Part shown: one piece after another, positions 27,301 through 39,779 of the stretch
Layout: each line of letters opens with the position of its first letter
How positions within the stretch are numbered: position 1 is the first letter of the stretch
Assembly: GCF_963169125.1 (NCBI RefSeq)
Contig: NC_084795.1
Coordinates: 190,500,214 to 190,564,213 of the forward strand
DNA from: Humulus lupulus
Taxonomy: Eukaryota > Streptophyta > Magnoliopsida > Rosales > Cannabaceae
Direction: 5' to 3'
DNA: 64,000 nt
Notes under the pieces: generated by a model
What the model was told of the DNA's origin: nothing
Databases searched by the model: none
Seen by the model: only the letters and a program-made list of their open reading frames with translations
Program-made: the position numbers and the translations under genes

Positions 27301-30300
27301 GGTTATTTCCAGGAACTTAATTTGAAAACTTAGTTCGTGTTAACTATTATCAATATCTCGTGCTCTTTAAAAAAAACAACGATCAATCGATTTAAGTTAA
27401 CTTCTAAGTTTGATGACCTGGTTATTTCCAGGAACTTAATTTGAAAACCTAATTCGTGTTAACTTTTACCAATATCTCGTGCTCTTTAAGAAAAACAACG
27501 ATCATTCGATTTAAGTCAACTTCTAAGTTTTATGACCTGGTTATTTCCAGGGACTTAATTTGAAAACTTAGTTCGTGTTAACTTTTATCAATATCTCGTG
27601 CTCTTTAAGAAAAACAACGATCACTCGATTGAAGTTAACTTCTAAGTTTTTTGACCTGGTTATTTCCAGGAACTTAATTTGACAACTTAGTTCGTGTTAA
27701 CTTTTATCAATATCTCTTGCTCTTTAAGAAAAACAACGATCAATCGATTTAAGTTAACTTCTAAGTTTTATGACCTGGTTATTTCCAGGAACTTAATTTG
27801 AAAACTTAGTTCGTGTTAACTTTTATGAATGTCTCGTGCTCTTTAAGAAAAACGACGATCAATCGATTTAAGTCAACTTCTACGTTTTATGACCTGGTTA
27901 TTTCCAGGGACTTAATTTGAAAACTTAGTTCGTGTTAACTTTTATCAATATCTCGTGCTCTTTAAGAAAAACAACTGTCAATCGATTTAAGTTAACTTCT
28001 AAGTTTTATGTCCTGGTTATTTCCAGGAACTTAACTTGAAAACTTAGTTCGTGTTAACTTTCATCAATATCTCGTGCTCTTTAAGAAAAACAACGATCAA
28101 TCGATTTAAGTCAACTTCTAAGTTTTATGACCTGGTTATTTCAGGGACTTAATTTGAAAACTTAGTTCGTGTTAACTTTTATCAATATCTCGTGCTCTTT
28201 AAGAAAAACAACGATCACTCGATTGAAGTTAACTTCTAAGTTTTATGACCTGGTCATTTCCAGGAACTTAATTTGAAAACTTAGTTCGTGTTAACTATTA
28301 TCAATATCTCGTGCTCTTTAAAAAAAACAACGATCAATCGATTTAAGTTAACTTCTAAGTTTGATGACCTGGTTATTTCCAGGAACTTAATTTGAAAACT
28401 TAATTCGTGTTAACTTTTACCAATATCTCGTGCTCTTTAAGAAAAACAACGATCATTTGATTTAAGTCAACTTCTAAGTTTTATGACCTGGTTATTTCCA
28501 GGGACTTAATTTGAAAACTTAGTTCGTGTTAACTTTTATCAATATCTCGTGCTCTTTAAGAAAAACAACGATCACTCGATTGAAGTTAACTTCTAAGTTT
28601 TTTGACCTGGTTATTTCCAGGAACTTAATTTGAAAACTTAGTTCGTGTTAACTTTTATGAATGTCTCGTGCTCTTTAAGAAAAACGACGATCAATCGATT
28701 TAAGTTAACTTCTAAGTATTATGACCTGGTTATTTCCAGGAACTTAATTTGAAAACTATGTTCGTGTTAACTTTTACCAATATCTCGTGCTCTTTAAGAA
28801 AAACAAGGATTAATCGATTTAAATTAACTTCTAAGTTTTATGACCTGGTTGTTTCCAGGAACTTAATTTGAAAACTTAGTTCGTGTTAACTATTATCAAT
28901 ATCTCGTGCTCTTTAAGAAAAACAACGATCAATCGATTTAAGTTAACTTCTAAGTTTTATGACCTGGTTATTTCCAGGAACTTAATTTGAAAACTTAATT
29001 CGTGTTAACTTTTATCAATATCTCGTGCTCTTTAAGAAAAACAACGATCAATCGATTTAAATTGACTTCTAATATTTATGACTTGGTTCTTTCCAGGAAC
29101 TTAATTTGAAAACTTAGTTCGTGTTAACTTTTATCAATATCTCGTGCTCTTTAAGAAAAACAACGATCAATCGATTTAAGTTAACTTCTAAGTTTTATGA
29201 CCTGGTTATTTCCAGGAACTTTATTTGAAAACTTAGTTCGTGTTAACTTTTATGAATGTCTAGTGCTCTTTAAGAAAAACGACGATCAATCGATTTAAGT
29301 TAACTTCTAAGTATTATGACCTGGTTATTTCCAGGAACTTAATTTGAAAACTTAGTTCGTGTTAACTTTTATCAATATCTCGTGCTCTTTAAGAAAAACA
29401 ACGATCAATCGATTTAAGTTAACTTCTAAGTTTTACGACCTGGTTATTTCCAGGAACTTAATTTGAAAACTTAGTTCGTGTTAACTTTTATGAATGTCTC
29501 GTGCTCTTTAAGAAAAACGACGATCAATCGATTTAAGTTAACTTCTAAGTATTATGACCTGGTTATTTCCAGGAACTTAATTTGAAAACTATGTTCGTGT
29601 TAACTTTTACCAATATCTCGTGCTCTTTAAGAAAAACAACGATCAATCGATTTAAATTAACTTCTAAGTTTTATGACCTGGTTATTTCCAGGAACTTAAT
29701 TTGAAAACTTAGTTCGTGTTAACTATTATCAATATCTCGTGCTCTTTAAAAAAAACAACGATCAATCGATTTAAGTTAACTTCTAAGTTTGATGACCTGG
29801 TTATTTCCAGGAACTTAATTTGAAAACTTAATTCGTGTTAACTTTTACCAATATCTCGTGCTCTTTAAGAAAAAAAACGATCATTCGATTTAAGTCAACT
29901 TCTAAGTTTTATGACCTGGTTATTTCCAGGGACTTAATTTGAAAACTTAGTTCGTGTTAACTTTTATCAATATCTCGTGCTCTTTAAGAAAAACAACGAT
30001 CACTCGATTGAAGTTAACTTCTAAGTTTTTTGACCTGGTTATTTCCAGGAACTTAATTTGACAACTTAGTTAGTGTTAACTTTTATCAATATCTCTTGCT
30101 CTTTAAGAAAAACAACGATCAATCGATTTAAGTTAACTTCTAAGTTTTATGACCTGGTTATTTCCAGGAACTTAATTTGAAAACTTAGTTCGTGTTAACT
30201 TTTATGAATGTCTCGTGCTCTTTAAGAAAAACGACGATCAATCGATTTAAGTCAACTTCTACGTTTTATGACCTGGTTATTTCCAGGGACTTAATTTGAA

Positions 30301-30580
30301 AACTTAGTTCGTGTTAACTTTTATCAATATCTCGTGCTCTTTAAGAAAAACAACTGTCAATCGATTTAAGTTAACTTCTAAGTTTTATGACCTGGTTATT
30401 TCCAGGAACTTAACTTGAAAACTTAGTTCGTGTTAACTTTCATCAATATCTCGTGCTCTTTAAGAAAAACAACGATCAATCGATTTAAGTCAACTTCTAA
30501 GTTTTATGACCTGGTTATTTCAGGGACTTAATTTGAAAACTTAGTTCGTGTTAACTTTTATCAATATCTCGTGCTCTTTC
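24330..30580 (+). repeat. 18-monomer higher-order repeat, 2141 bp, two copies plus an expanded third
   Basis: Offset of 2141 bp is shown by TTGACTTCTAATATTT at 24780 and 26921, TGACAAC at 25539 and 27680, and CAAGGATT at 26663 and 28804. The length is 18 x 119 minus 1, matching one 118-bp monomer per unit. A third copy starts near 28.61 kb and keeps the 2141 register to about 29.3 kb. It then shifts to 2379 bp (TGACAAC at 30059, TATGTTCG near 29590), which means two extra monomers, 238 bp, were gained. Register holds to about 30.58 kb. Confidence 0.88.
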
Positions 30581-33500
30581 AGAAAAACAACGATCAATCG
30601 ATTTAAGTTAACTTCTAAGTCTTATGACCTGGTTATTTCTAGGAACTTAATTTGAAAACTTAATTCGTGTTAACTTTTATCAATATCTCGTGCTCTTTAA
30701 GAAAAACAACGATCAATCGATTTAAGTCAACTTCTAAGTTTTATGACCTGGTTATTTCCAGGGACTTAATTTGAAAACTTAGTTCGTGTTAACTTTTATC
30801 AATATCTCGTTCTCTTTAAGAAAAACAACGATCAATCGATTTAAGTTAACTTCTAAGTTTTATGACCTTGTTATTTCTAGGAACTTAATTTGAAAACTTA
30901 ATTCGTGTTAACTTTTATCAATATCTCGTGCTCTTTAAGAAAAACAACGATCAATCGATTTAAGTCAACTTCTAAGTTTTATGACCTGGTTATTTCCAGG
31001 GACTTAATTTGAAAACTTAGTTCGTGTTAACTTTTATCAATATCTCGTGCTCTTTAAGAAAAACAACGATCAATCGATTGAAGTTAACTTCTAAGTTTTA
31101 TGACCTGGTTATTTCCAGGGACTTAATTTGAAAACTTAGTTCGTGTTAACTTTTATGAATATCTCGTGCTCTTTAAGAAAAACAACGATCAATCGATTTA
31201 AGTTAACTTCTAAGTTTTATGACCTGGTTATTTCTAGGAACTTAATTTGAAAACTTAATTCTTGTTAACTTTTATCATTATCTCGTGCTCTTTAAGAAAA
31301 ACAACGATCAATCGATTTAAGTCAACTTCTAAGTTTTATGACCTGGTTATTTACAAGGACTTAATTTGAAAACTTAGTTCGTGTTAACTTTTATCAATAT
31401 CTCGTGCTCTTTAAGAAAAACAACTATCAATCGATTTAAGTTAACTTCTAAGTTTTATGACCTGGTTATTTCCAGGAACTTAACTTGAAAACTTAGTTCG
31501 TGTTAACTTTTATCAATATCTCGTGCTCTTTAAGAAAAACAACGATCAATCAATTTTAGTCAACTTCTAAGTTTTATGACCTGGTTATTTCAGGGACTTA
31601 ATTTGAAAACTTAGTTCGTGTTAACTTTTATCAATATCTCGTGCTCTTTAAGAAAAACAACTATCAATCGATTTAAGTTAACTTCTAAGTTTTATGACCT
31701 GGTTATTTCCAGGAACTTAACTTGAAAACTTAGTTCGTGTTAACTTTTATCAATATCTCGTGCTCTTTAAGAAAAACAACGATCAATCGATTTAAGTCAA
31801 CTTCTAGGTTTTATGACCTGGTTATTTCAGGGACTTAATTTGAAAACTTAGTTCGTGTTAACTTTTATCAATATCTCGTGCTCTTTCAGAAAAACAACGA
31901 TCAATCGATTTAAGTTAACTTCTAAGTCTTATGACCTGGTTATTTCTAGGAACTTAATTTGAAAACTTAATTCGTGTTAACTTTTATCAATATCTCGTGC
32001 TCTTTAAGAAAAACAACGATCAATCGATTTAAGTCAACTTCTAAGTTTTATGACCTGGTTATTTCCAGGGACTTAATTTGAAAACTTAGTTCGTGTTAAC
32101 TTTTATCAATATCTCGTGCTCTTTAAGAAAAACAACGATCAATCGATTTAAGTTAACTTCTAAGTCTTATGACCTGGTTATTTCTAGGAACTTAATTTGA
32201 AAACTTAATTCGTGTTAACTTTTATCAATATCTCGTGCTCTTTAAGAAAAACAACGATCAATCGATTTAAGTCAACTTCTAAGTTTTATGACCTGGTTAT
32301 TTCCAGGGACTTAATTTGAAAACTTAGTTCGTGTTAACTTTTATCAATATCTCGTTCTCTTTAAGAAAAACAACGATCAATCGATTTAAGTTAACTTCTA
32401 AGTTTTATGACCTGGTTATTTCTAGGAACTTAATTTGAAAACTTAATTCGTGTTAACTTTTATCAATATCTCGTGCTCTTTAAGAAAAACAACGATCAAT
32501 CGATTTAAGTCAACTTCTAAGTTTTATGACCTGGTTATTTCAGGGACTTAATTTGAAAACTTAGTTCGTGTTAACTTTTATCAATATCTCGTGCTCTTTC
32601 AGAAAAACAACTATCAATCGATTTAAGTTAACTTCTAAGTCTTATGACCTGGTTATTTCTAGGAACTTAATTTGAAAACTTAATTCGTGTTAACTTTTAT
32701 CAATATCTCGTGCTCTTTAAGAAAAACAACGATCAATCGATTTAAGTCAACTTCTAAGTTTTATGACCTGGTTATTTCAGGGACTTAATTTGAAAACTTA
32801 GTTCGTGTTAACTTTTATCAATATCTCGTGCTCTTTAAGAAAAACAACTATCAATCGATTTAAGTTAACTTCTAAGTTTTATGACCTGGTAATTTCCAGG
32901 AACTTAACTTGAAAACTTAGTTCGTGTTAACTTTTATCAATATCTCGTGCTCTTTAAGAAAAACAACGATCAATCGATTTAAGTCAACTTCTAAGTTTTA
33001 TGACCTGGTTATTTCAGGGACTTAATTTGAAAACTTAGTTCGTGTTAACTTTTATCAATATCTCGTGCTCTTTCAGAAAAACAACGATCAATCGATTTAA
33101 GTTAACTTCTAAGTCTTATGACCTGGTTATTTCTAGGAACTTAATTTGAAAACTTAATTCGTGTTAACTTTTATCAATATCTCGTGCTCTTTAAGAAAAA
33201 CAACGATCAATCGATTTAAGTCAACTTCTAAGTTTTATGACCTGGTTATTTCCAGGGACTTAATTTGAAAACTTAGTTCGTTTTAACTTTTATCAATATC
33301 TCGTTCTCTTTAAGAAAAACAACGATCAATCGATTTAAGTTAACTTCTAAGTTTTATGACCTGGTTATTTCTAGGAACTTAATTTGAAAACTTAATTCGT
33401 GTTAACTTTTATCAATATCTCGTGCTCTTTAAGAAAAACAACGATCTATCGATTTAAGTCAACTTCTAAGTTTTATGACCTGGTTATTTCCAGGGACTTA

Positions 33501-36353
33501 ATTTGAAAACTTAGTTCGTGTTAACTTTTATCAATATCTCGTGCTCTTTCAGAAAAACAACGATCAATCGATTTAAGTTAACTTCTAAGTCTTATGACCT
33601 GGTTATTTCTAGGAACTTAATTTGAAAACTTAATTCGTGTTAACTTTTATCAATATCTCGTGCTCTTTAAGAAAAACAACGATCAATCGATTTAAGTCAA
33701 CTTCTAAGTTTTATGACCTGGTTATTTCCAGGGACTTAATTTGAAAACTTAGTTCGTGTTAACTTTTATCAATATCTCGTTCTCTTTAAGAAAAACAACG
33801 ATCAATCGATTTAAGTTAACTTCTAAGTTTTATGACCTGGTTATTTCTAGGAACTTAATTTGAAAACTTAATTCGTGTTAACTTTTATCAATATCTCGTG
33901 CTCTTTAAGAAAAACAACGATCAATCGATTTAAGTCAACTTCTAAGTTTTATGACCTGGTTATTTCCAGGGACTTAATTTGAAAACTTAGTTCGTGATAA
34001 CTTTTATCAATATCTCGTGCACTTTAAGAAAAACAACGATCAATCGATTGAAGTTAACTTCTAAGTTATATGACCTGGTTATTTCCAGGGACTTAATTTG
34101 AAAACTTAGTTCGTGTTAACTTTTATGAATATCTCGTGCTCTTTAAGAAAAACAACGATCAATCGATTTAAGTTAACTTCTAAGTTTTATGACCTGGTTA
34201 TTTCTAGGAACTTAATTTGAAAACTTAATTCTTGTTAACTTTTATCATTATCTCGTGCTCTTTAAGAAAAACAACGATCAATCGATTTAAGTCAACTTCA
34301 AAGTTTTATGACCTGGTTATTTCCAAGGGCTTAATTTGAAAACTTATTTCGTGTTAACTTTTATCAATATCTCGTGCTCTTTAAGAAAAACAACTATCAA
34401 TCGATTTAAGTTAACTTCTAAGTTTTATGACCTGGTTATTTCCAGGAACTTAACTTGAAAACTTAGTTCGTGTTAACTTTTATCAATATCTCGTGCTCTT
34501 TAAGAAAAACAACGATCAATCGATTTAAGTCAACTTCTAAGTTTTATGACCTGGTTATTTCAGGGACTTAATTTGAAAACTTAGTTCGTGTTAACTTTTA
34601 TCAATATCTCGTGCTCTTTAAGAAAAACAACTATCAATCGATTTAAGTTAACTTCTAAGTTTTATGACCTGGTTATTTCCAGGAACTTAACTTGAAAACT
34701 TAGTTCGTGTTAACTTTTATCAATATCTCGTGCTCTTTAAGAAAAACAACGATCAATCGATTTAAGTCAACTTCTAAGTTTTATGACCTGGTTATTTCAG
34801 GGACTTAATTTGAAAACTTAGTTCGTGTTAACTTTTATCAATATCTCGTGCTCTTTAAGAAAAACAATGATCAATCGATTTAAGTCAACTTCTAAGTTTT
34901 ATGACCTGGTTATTTCCAGGGACTTAATTTGAAAACTTAGTTCGTGTTAACTTTTATCAATATCTCGTTCTCTTTAAGAAAAACAACGATCAATCGATTT
35001 AAGTTAACTTCTAAGTTTTATGACCTGGTTATTTCTAGGAACTTAATTTGAAAACTTAATTCGTGTTAACTTTTATCAATATCTCGTGCTCTTTAAGAAA
35101 AACAACGATCAATCGATTTAAGTCAACTTCTAAGTTTTATGACCTGGTTATTTCCAGGGACTTAATTTGAAAACTTAGTTCGTGTTAACTTTTATCAATA
35201 TCTCGTGCTCTTTAAGAAAAACAACGATCAATCGATTGAAGTTAACTTCTAAGTTTTATGACCTGGTTATTTCCAGGGACTTAATTTGAAAACTTAGTTC
35301 GTGTTAACTTTTATGAATATCTCGTGCTCTTTAAGAAAAACAACGATCAATCGATTTAAGTTAACTTCTATGTTTTATGACCTGGTTATTTCTAGGAACT
35401 TAATTTGAAAACTTAATTCTTGTTAACTTTTATCATTATCTCGTGCTCTTTAAGAAAAACAACGATCAATCGATTTAAGTCAACTTCTAAGTTTTATGAC
35501 CTGGTTATTTCCAAGGACTTAATTTGAAAACTTAGTTCGTGTTAACTTTTATCAATATCTCGTGCTCTTTAAGAAAAACAACTATCAATCGATTTAAGTT
35601 AACTTCTAAGTTTTATGACCTGGTTATTTCCAGGAACTTAACTTGAAGACTTAGTTCGTGTTAACTTTATCAATATCTCGTGCTCTTTAAGAAAAACAAC
35701 GATCAATCGATTTAAGTCAACTTCTATGTTTTATGACCTGGTTATTTCAGGGACTTAATTTGAAAACTTTGTTCGTGTTAACTTTTATCAATATCTCGTG
35801 CTCTTTAAGAAAAACAACGATCAATCGATTTAAGTTAACTTCTAAGTTTTATGACCTGGTTATTTCTAGGAACTTAATTTGAAAACTTAATTCGTGTTAA
35901 CTTTTATCAATATCTCGTGCTCTTTAAGAAAAACAACGATCATTCGATTTAATTTAACTTCTAAGTATTATGACCTGGTTATTTCCAGGAACTTAATTTA
36001 AAAACATAGTTCGTGTTAACTTTTATCAATATCTCGTGCTCTTTAAGAAAGACAACGATCAATCGATTTAAGTCAACTTCTAAGTTTTATGACCTGGTTA
36101 TTTCCAGGGACTTAATTTGAAAACTTAGTTCGTGTTAACTTTTATCAATATCTCGTGCTCTTTAAGAAAAACAACGATCAATCGATTTAAGTTAACTTCT
36201 AAGTTTTATGACCTGGTTATTTCTAGGAACTTAATTTGAAAACTTAATTCGTGTTAACTTTTATCAATATCTCGTGCTCTTTAAGAAAAACAACGATCAA
36301 TCGATTTAAGTCAACTTCTAAGTTTTATGACCTGGTTATTTCCAGGGACTTAA
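30580..36353 (+). repeat. Mixed satellite block up to the chromovirus insertion
   Basis: Continuous satellite resembling the 4-7 kb and 16-22 kb classes: TTTCAG with AAGTCTTATG, CTAGGAAC with AATTCG, and 118-bp TTCAGGG monomers. I did not fix one repeating unit. Near the right end some monomers carry single changes, such as a one-base deletion giving TTAACTTTATC at about 35660 and AAGAAAGACAAC near 36045. The array breaks off inside a monomer after GGACTTAA, where the retroelement begins. Confidence 0.8.
36349..36353. repeat. Left target-site duplication, CTTAA
   Basis: The five satellite bases just before the retroelement TG end are CTTAA. The same five follow its CA end at 45579-45583. Deleting the element plus one copy restores an intact satellite monomer, GGACTTAATTTGAAAAC, confirming the exact insertion point. 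Confidence 0.95.
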
Positions 36354-37493
36354 TGTAACGACCCACTAATCTAGACTATTTGGACCATTAACGAATCTAT
36401 ACATAAAACTTACATTTTTGCGGAAATACCATACTTTTATTGAAAACTTATGGAAACAAAGGTTACTTTCATAAAATAAGTAGGATATGGGTACCCATTG
36501 TCTTTAAAACAAAAATAACTTAAAAACTAAAAAAAGTTACATAGAAAATGCGGAAAGTACATTTAAAACCATAAAAAACATAAACAAGACTACATCCTCG
36601 AATCGAATAACGCTCGGCCCCTTGACTCCATTCACCATCGATACACATCCTCTAAGCGTCACGAATCTTTCCGCCTCTAAAGCTTATTTCCTGCACATAA
36701 ACAGAAAGGAATGAGCCTAATGCCCAGCAAGGAAAATCTAACACATAGTCATAAACATAAACATAATGTCATAATAACGTAAAGACATATCATAACACAT
36801 AATACACTTATTATAATGGCCATTATACTTGGGGTCCCATAGACTAAACAAGCATATGCCCATGGGGTTAATGGGGTCCTACTAGCTAAGTAGGTCATAT
36901 GCCCATAACCCATTTGGGGTCTTGTTAGTCATATGGGTCATATGCCCAAGCCTACATACACATATACATATCATAACACTTTTAATAACATAAACATATA
37001 GATAACATAAGCACATAACATATTAATTCTAGCCTATTTTCCTTACCAAAGTTACCGAGATTATGGACTGAGTTGGGACTTTTGGAACACTCCTAAAACC
37101 ATAAGAAAGAGTGAGTCTAAAGAGAGGAGATGAAATGAAAGAGATGGAAAGACTAAACCATAAAAACATACTTACCAACTTATATGCTTAAGAGCTTGGA
37201 TTCCCTAACCAAAATAAGAATAAGGTTAGGGGACTGAGTAGAAGGTTTTGAGAAAAGAAATAACATAAAATACAGAAAGGAACTAGAGTTTTGGGTTTAC
37301 CTCAAAGATTGCAAGATCACTCTAACCTTCACCGAAATACTATAGAACTCACTTCCCAAAGTGTTTGATAAGCTTATGATGTTTAAGCTTATAGTTTTTC
37401 CCCCAAACCAAGTGTTTACACTCTCACACTCACTTAACACTAGCAGCCTCTGAACTTAGAGCAAATGGTGAATAATGGCTGGGTACTAGGTCC

Positions 37494-37501
37494 TATTTAT
37501 A
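37494..37501 (-). promoter_or_regulatory. TATA-like box in the 3' LTR
   Basis: Minus-strand TATAAATA, within CTATAAATAGGACC, equivalent to the box at 44823-44830 in the other LTR. In this 3' copy it would not drive the element itself but could drive transcription leftward into the satellite. Transcription start was not mapped. Confidence 0.55.
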
Positions 37502-37685
37502 GAGTTTGGGAATGAAAATATCTTGATTTTACTTGAATAAAAATAATGGCTTTTTAGGTGAAAATCATTTGAATAATCCTTCAGCAGAGGCTGAAGACTC
37601 ATTCACAAGATGCTGGACTGTTGAAGGAGTTTGAATGGCTGAAAGGAAATGAATTCAAAAGAGTTTGAATCCATGCTGAAGGACG

Positions 37686-37810
37686 CGATATATCGCCCCC
37701 TGTAGGCGATATATCGCCTGGGCCAGTATGCCCGAGGCGACCGTGCATCGTTTCGTGTTTTCCGTATCTACGTGCTGCGACATATCGCCCCCTATAGCTG
37801 CGATATATCG
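37686..37810. repeat. Cluster of CGATATATCG palindromes, 3' LTR
   Basis: Perfect 10-base palindromes at 37686-37695, 37707-37716 and 37801-37810, and a one-base variant (CGACATATCG) at 37778-37787. They lie upstream of the minus-strand TATA-like box, so within U3. Such a cluster could be a protein-binding or enhancer array, but no factor is known to me. Confidence 0.7.
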
Positions 37811-38248
37811 GCACTCGCTGAATATTTAAACACGAAATTACACATTTCTAGCTAAGTTTGAATGGAGTAAACAGCCTTGACTAAGCCCTCAACGTACTCA
37901 AAGCTGCTGACTGACCCTATAACATTCAAACTTTACTCCTTATTATATTTAATCCTCAAAAATCTTAATCCTTAATTACCATTCAAAACATGTGCTTAAA
38001 ATCCTATTGGTTGATGTCTAAACCTTATAATATAATAATATAATCCTTAATATCAGTCACTTTAATCAAACCTTAGGTTATACTTAATATTCTTAAACTA
38101 TAGGTTAAACTTAGAAAATCTATAAGTACTACTATGAGTGTCCAAATAATTCCCGGTCTGAACCAAAAATCCACAGTTACAAAGATAATGCTATAAATAC
38201 TATCATACTATTATCTATCTTAGCTAAGTAAAGTTCTTGGACTCTACA

Positions 38249-38260
38249 ATTCTCCCCTAC
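38249..38260 (-). other. Polypurine tract
   Basis: Minus-strand GTAGGGGAGAAT lies directly against the 3' LTR start (TGTAGAGTCC). Apart from single T residues it is purine-rich, as expected for the RNase H-resistant primer for plus-strand DNA synthesis. Position next to the LTR and orientation agree with the primer-binding site at the other end. Confidence 0.85.
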
Positions 38261-38284
38261 TAAAAAGAATTTCTTCCTCGAAAT

Positions 38285-38407
38285 TTACTTATCACATAAC
38301 TCCGGATACCGGCCTTGCATGTCCTCCTCCAACTCCCACGTTGCCTCGCATTCAGAACTATTGCTCCATAGGACTTTGACTATAGGAAAGCTCTTGGACC
38401 GTAACTA
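38285..38407 (-). pseudogene. Chromodomain-like C-terminus of integrase (remnant)
   Basis: After an in-frame TAG at 38405-38407 the reading frame continues with VKVLW, EATWELEEDM and YPEL and ends at TAA 38285-38287. These residues resemble the chromodomain tail of plant chromoviruses, which is thought to guide integration to marked heterochromatin. The upstream stop would remove this tail from any product. The distance to the polypurine tract is only about 25 bp, as is usual for the end of pol. Confidence 0.7.
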
Positions 38408-39755
38408 CTTCATCCCTCTATCTAGGATGCTAACCGGTCGTTCCTCGTGACTTAAGTCTTTCTGGAGTGCTATCGTATCGTATTTGAGGACGTGAGATGG
38501 GTCTGACACATATTTGCGTAACATCGAGATGTGGAAGACGTTGAGACTATCGGCTAATGATGGCGGTAGGGCTAGTCTATACGCAACTGTTCCCACTTTG
38601 TCCAATATCTAAAAGGACCTATGAATCGGGGACTAAGCTTGCCTTTCTTTCCGAACCGCTTGACACTTTTCATAGGAGATATCTTCATGAAGACTTGATC
38701 TCCAACTTGGAATTCCACATCGCGTCGCTTGGTATCCGCATATCTTTTCTGACGGCTTTGAGCAGCCAGCATACGTTGTTTAATAAGCATTACTGCTTCT
38801 TGAGCTTGTCTAACAGCTTTGGGCCTTAGAAGCTGCCTTTCTCCTACCTCGTCCTAGTGCAACGGTGATCGGTACCTTCGTCCATATAGCAACTCATAAG
38901 ATGCCATTCCGATCGTTGACTGGTAGCTGTTGTTGTACGAGAACTCGATCAGCGGTAAGTACTTGTTCAACAATCCTCCGAAATCAAGTATACACGCGCG
39001 TAGCATACCTCTAAGATCTGAATCGTACGCTTAAACTGCCCATCTGTCTGAGGATGGAAAGTTGTACTAAAGCTTAACTTAGTACCCATATCTATCTGTA
39101 AGTTTCTTCAAAATCTTGACGTAAATACTGATCCTCTATCTGACACTATCGTCTTGGGGATTCCATGCAATCGTACAATCTCTTGGATGTAGATGTCTGC
39201 ATATTGGTCTGCCGTGCATGAAGTCTTAACAGGCAGAAAATGAGCCGACTTGGTTAGTCTATTTATTACTATCCAAGCGGAATCATGCTGCTTGTTCGTC
39301 TTTGGTAGCCCCGTCACAAAATCCATGGCTATATCATTCCACTTCCATTCTGGTATGCTAAGCGGTTGCAATAAACCTGCAGGCCGCTGATGCTTTGCTT
39401 TCACTTGCTGGCATACCAGACACTTAGATACATACTCAGCTATGTCCTTCTTCATCCCTGGCCACCAATAGACTGCCTTGATGTCATAAGTCATCTTGGT
39501 AGACCCTGGATGAACTGAGTACGGGGCATTATGCACTTCTTCTAGGATTGTCTTCTTAATACTCTGATTGTCTGGCACGCATACCCGATCCTTATATCTC
39601 AATAAACCTTGGCTAGATATTGAGAAATCTGTATTCTTGCCTTCTCTGACTGCTTCCATATGTGGTGCTAGCGATTCCTCATGTCTCTGACCAATCTGTA
39701 TGTCCTCTAGCAGATTTGATTGGATAGACAAGTTAGCTAGCTTGCCTACAACCAC
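38408..39755 (-). pseudogene. Integrase remnant
   Basis: Starts in frame with the RNase H end. The 215-codon open stretch 39755-39108 holds the HHCC zinc finger (H75, H82, C112, C115 of that stretch) and two catalytic aspartates, in AMDF (residue 145) and VSDRG (residue 206). A TGA at 39108-39110 replaces a tryptophan codon after FTSRF. Beyond it, the third catalytic residue, normally the E in a GQSER-type motif, reads GQFKR, with the lysine codon at 39030-39032. Further down, 38790-38572 holds the GKLSPRFIGPF module, followed by a one-base frameshift near 38605. Another open stretch runs 38605-38408. Integrase is therefore broken by a stop, frameshifts and an active-site change. Confidence 0.9.
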
Positions 39756-39779
39756 TTCTATTCTGGCACTGATAAGCTC

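Larger units (their letters stand above)
1..36353 (+). repeat. 119-bp satellite array, left arm
   Basis: Uninterrupted head-to-tail tandem repeat of about 306 monomers. A monomer runs from TAACTTTTATCAATATCTCG through CTCTTTAAGAAAAACAAC, the ATCGAT site, ACTTCTAAGTTTTATGACC, TGGTTATTTCCAGGAAC and TTGAAAACTTAGTTCGTGT. Usual length is 119 bp. A subclass with TTCAGGG in place of TTCCAGG(A/G) is 118 bp, and a rarer one with TTTTGCAGGG is 120 bp. Stops occur in all frames and no ORF of useful length exists, so this is non-coding satellite DNA. Recurrent variant positions (GTCAAC/GTTAAC, CGATC/CTATC/CAATC, TTTAAG/TTTCAG, ATCAAT/ATGAAT) allow higher-order units to be followed. The family is not one I recognise. 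A centromeric or heterochromatic location is inferred from size and organisation only. Confidence 0.97.
36354..38248 (-). repeat. 3' LTR of the chromovirus
   Basis: 1895-bp long terminal repeat, read on the minus strand from TGTAGAGTCC to GTCGTTACA. It matches the copy at 43683-45578 with six substitutions and one C-run indel that I could find by eye. The differences lie near 36534, 37588, 37600, 37684, 37696 (indel), 38004 and 38224. Its TATA-like box lies at 37494-37501. U3 holds four copies of a CGATATATCG-type palindrome, and the putative R-U5 part holds three CATATGCCCA repeats near 36853-36950. Confidence 0.95.

Noticed and set aside
1..36353. Possible CRISPR array (regular direct repeats)
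   Set aside because: Repeats are adjacent 119-bp monomers with no unique spacers, and the context is eukaryotic.
37599..37814. 71-codon minus-strand ORF in the LTR, with shifted versions at 44910-45144
   Set aside because: Lies in U3 over the palindrome cluster, its frame differs between the two LTRs because of the C-run indel, and it has no recognisable domain.
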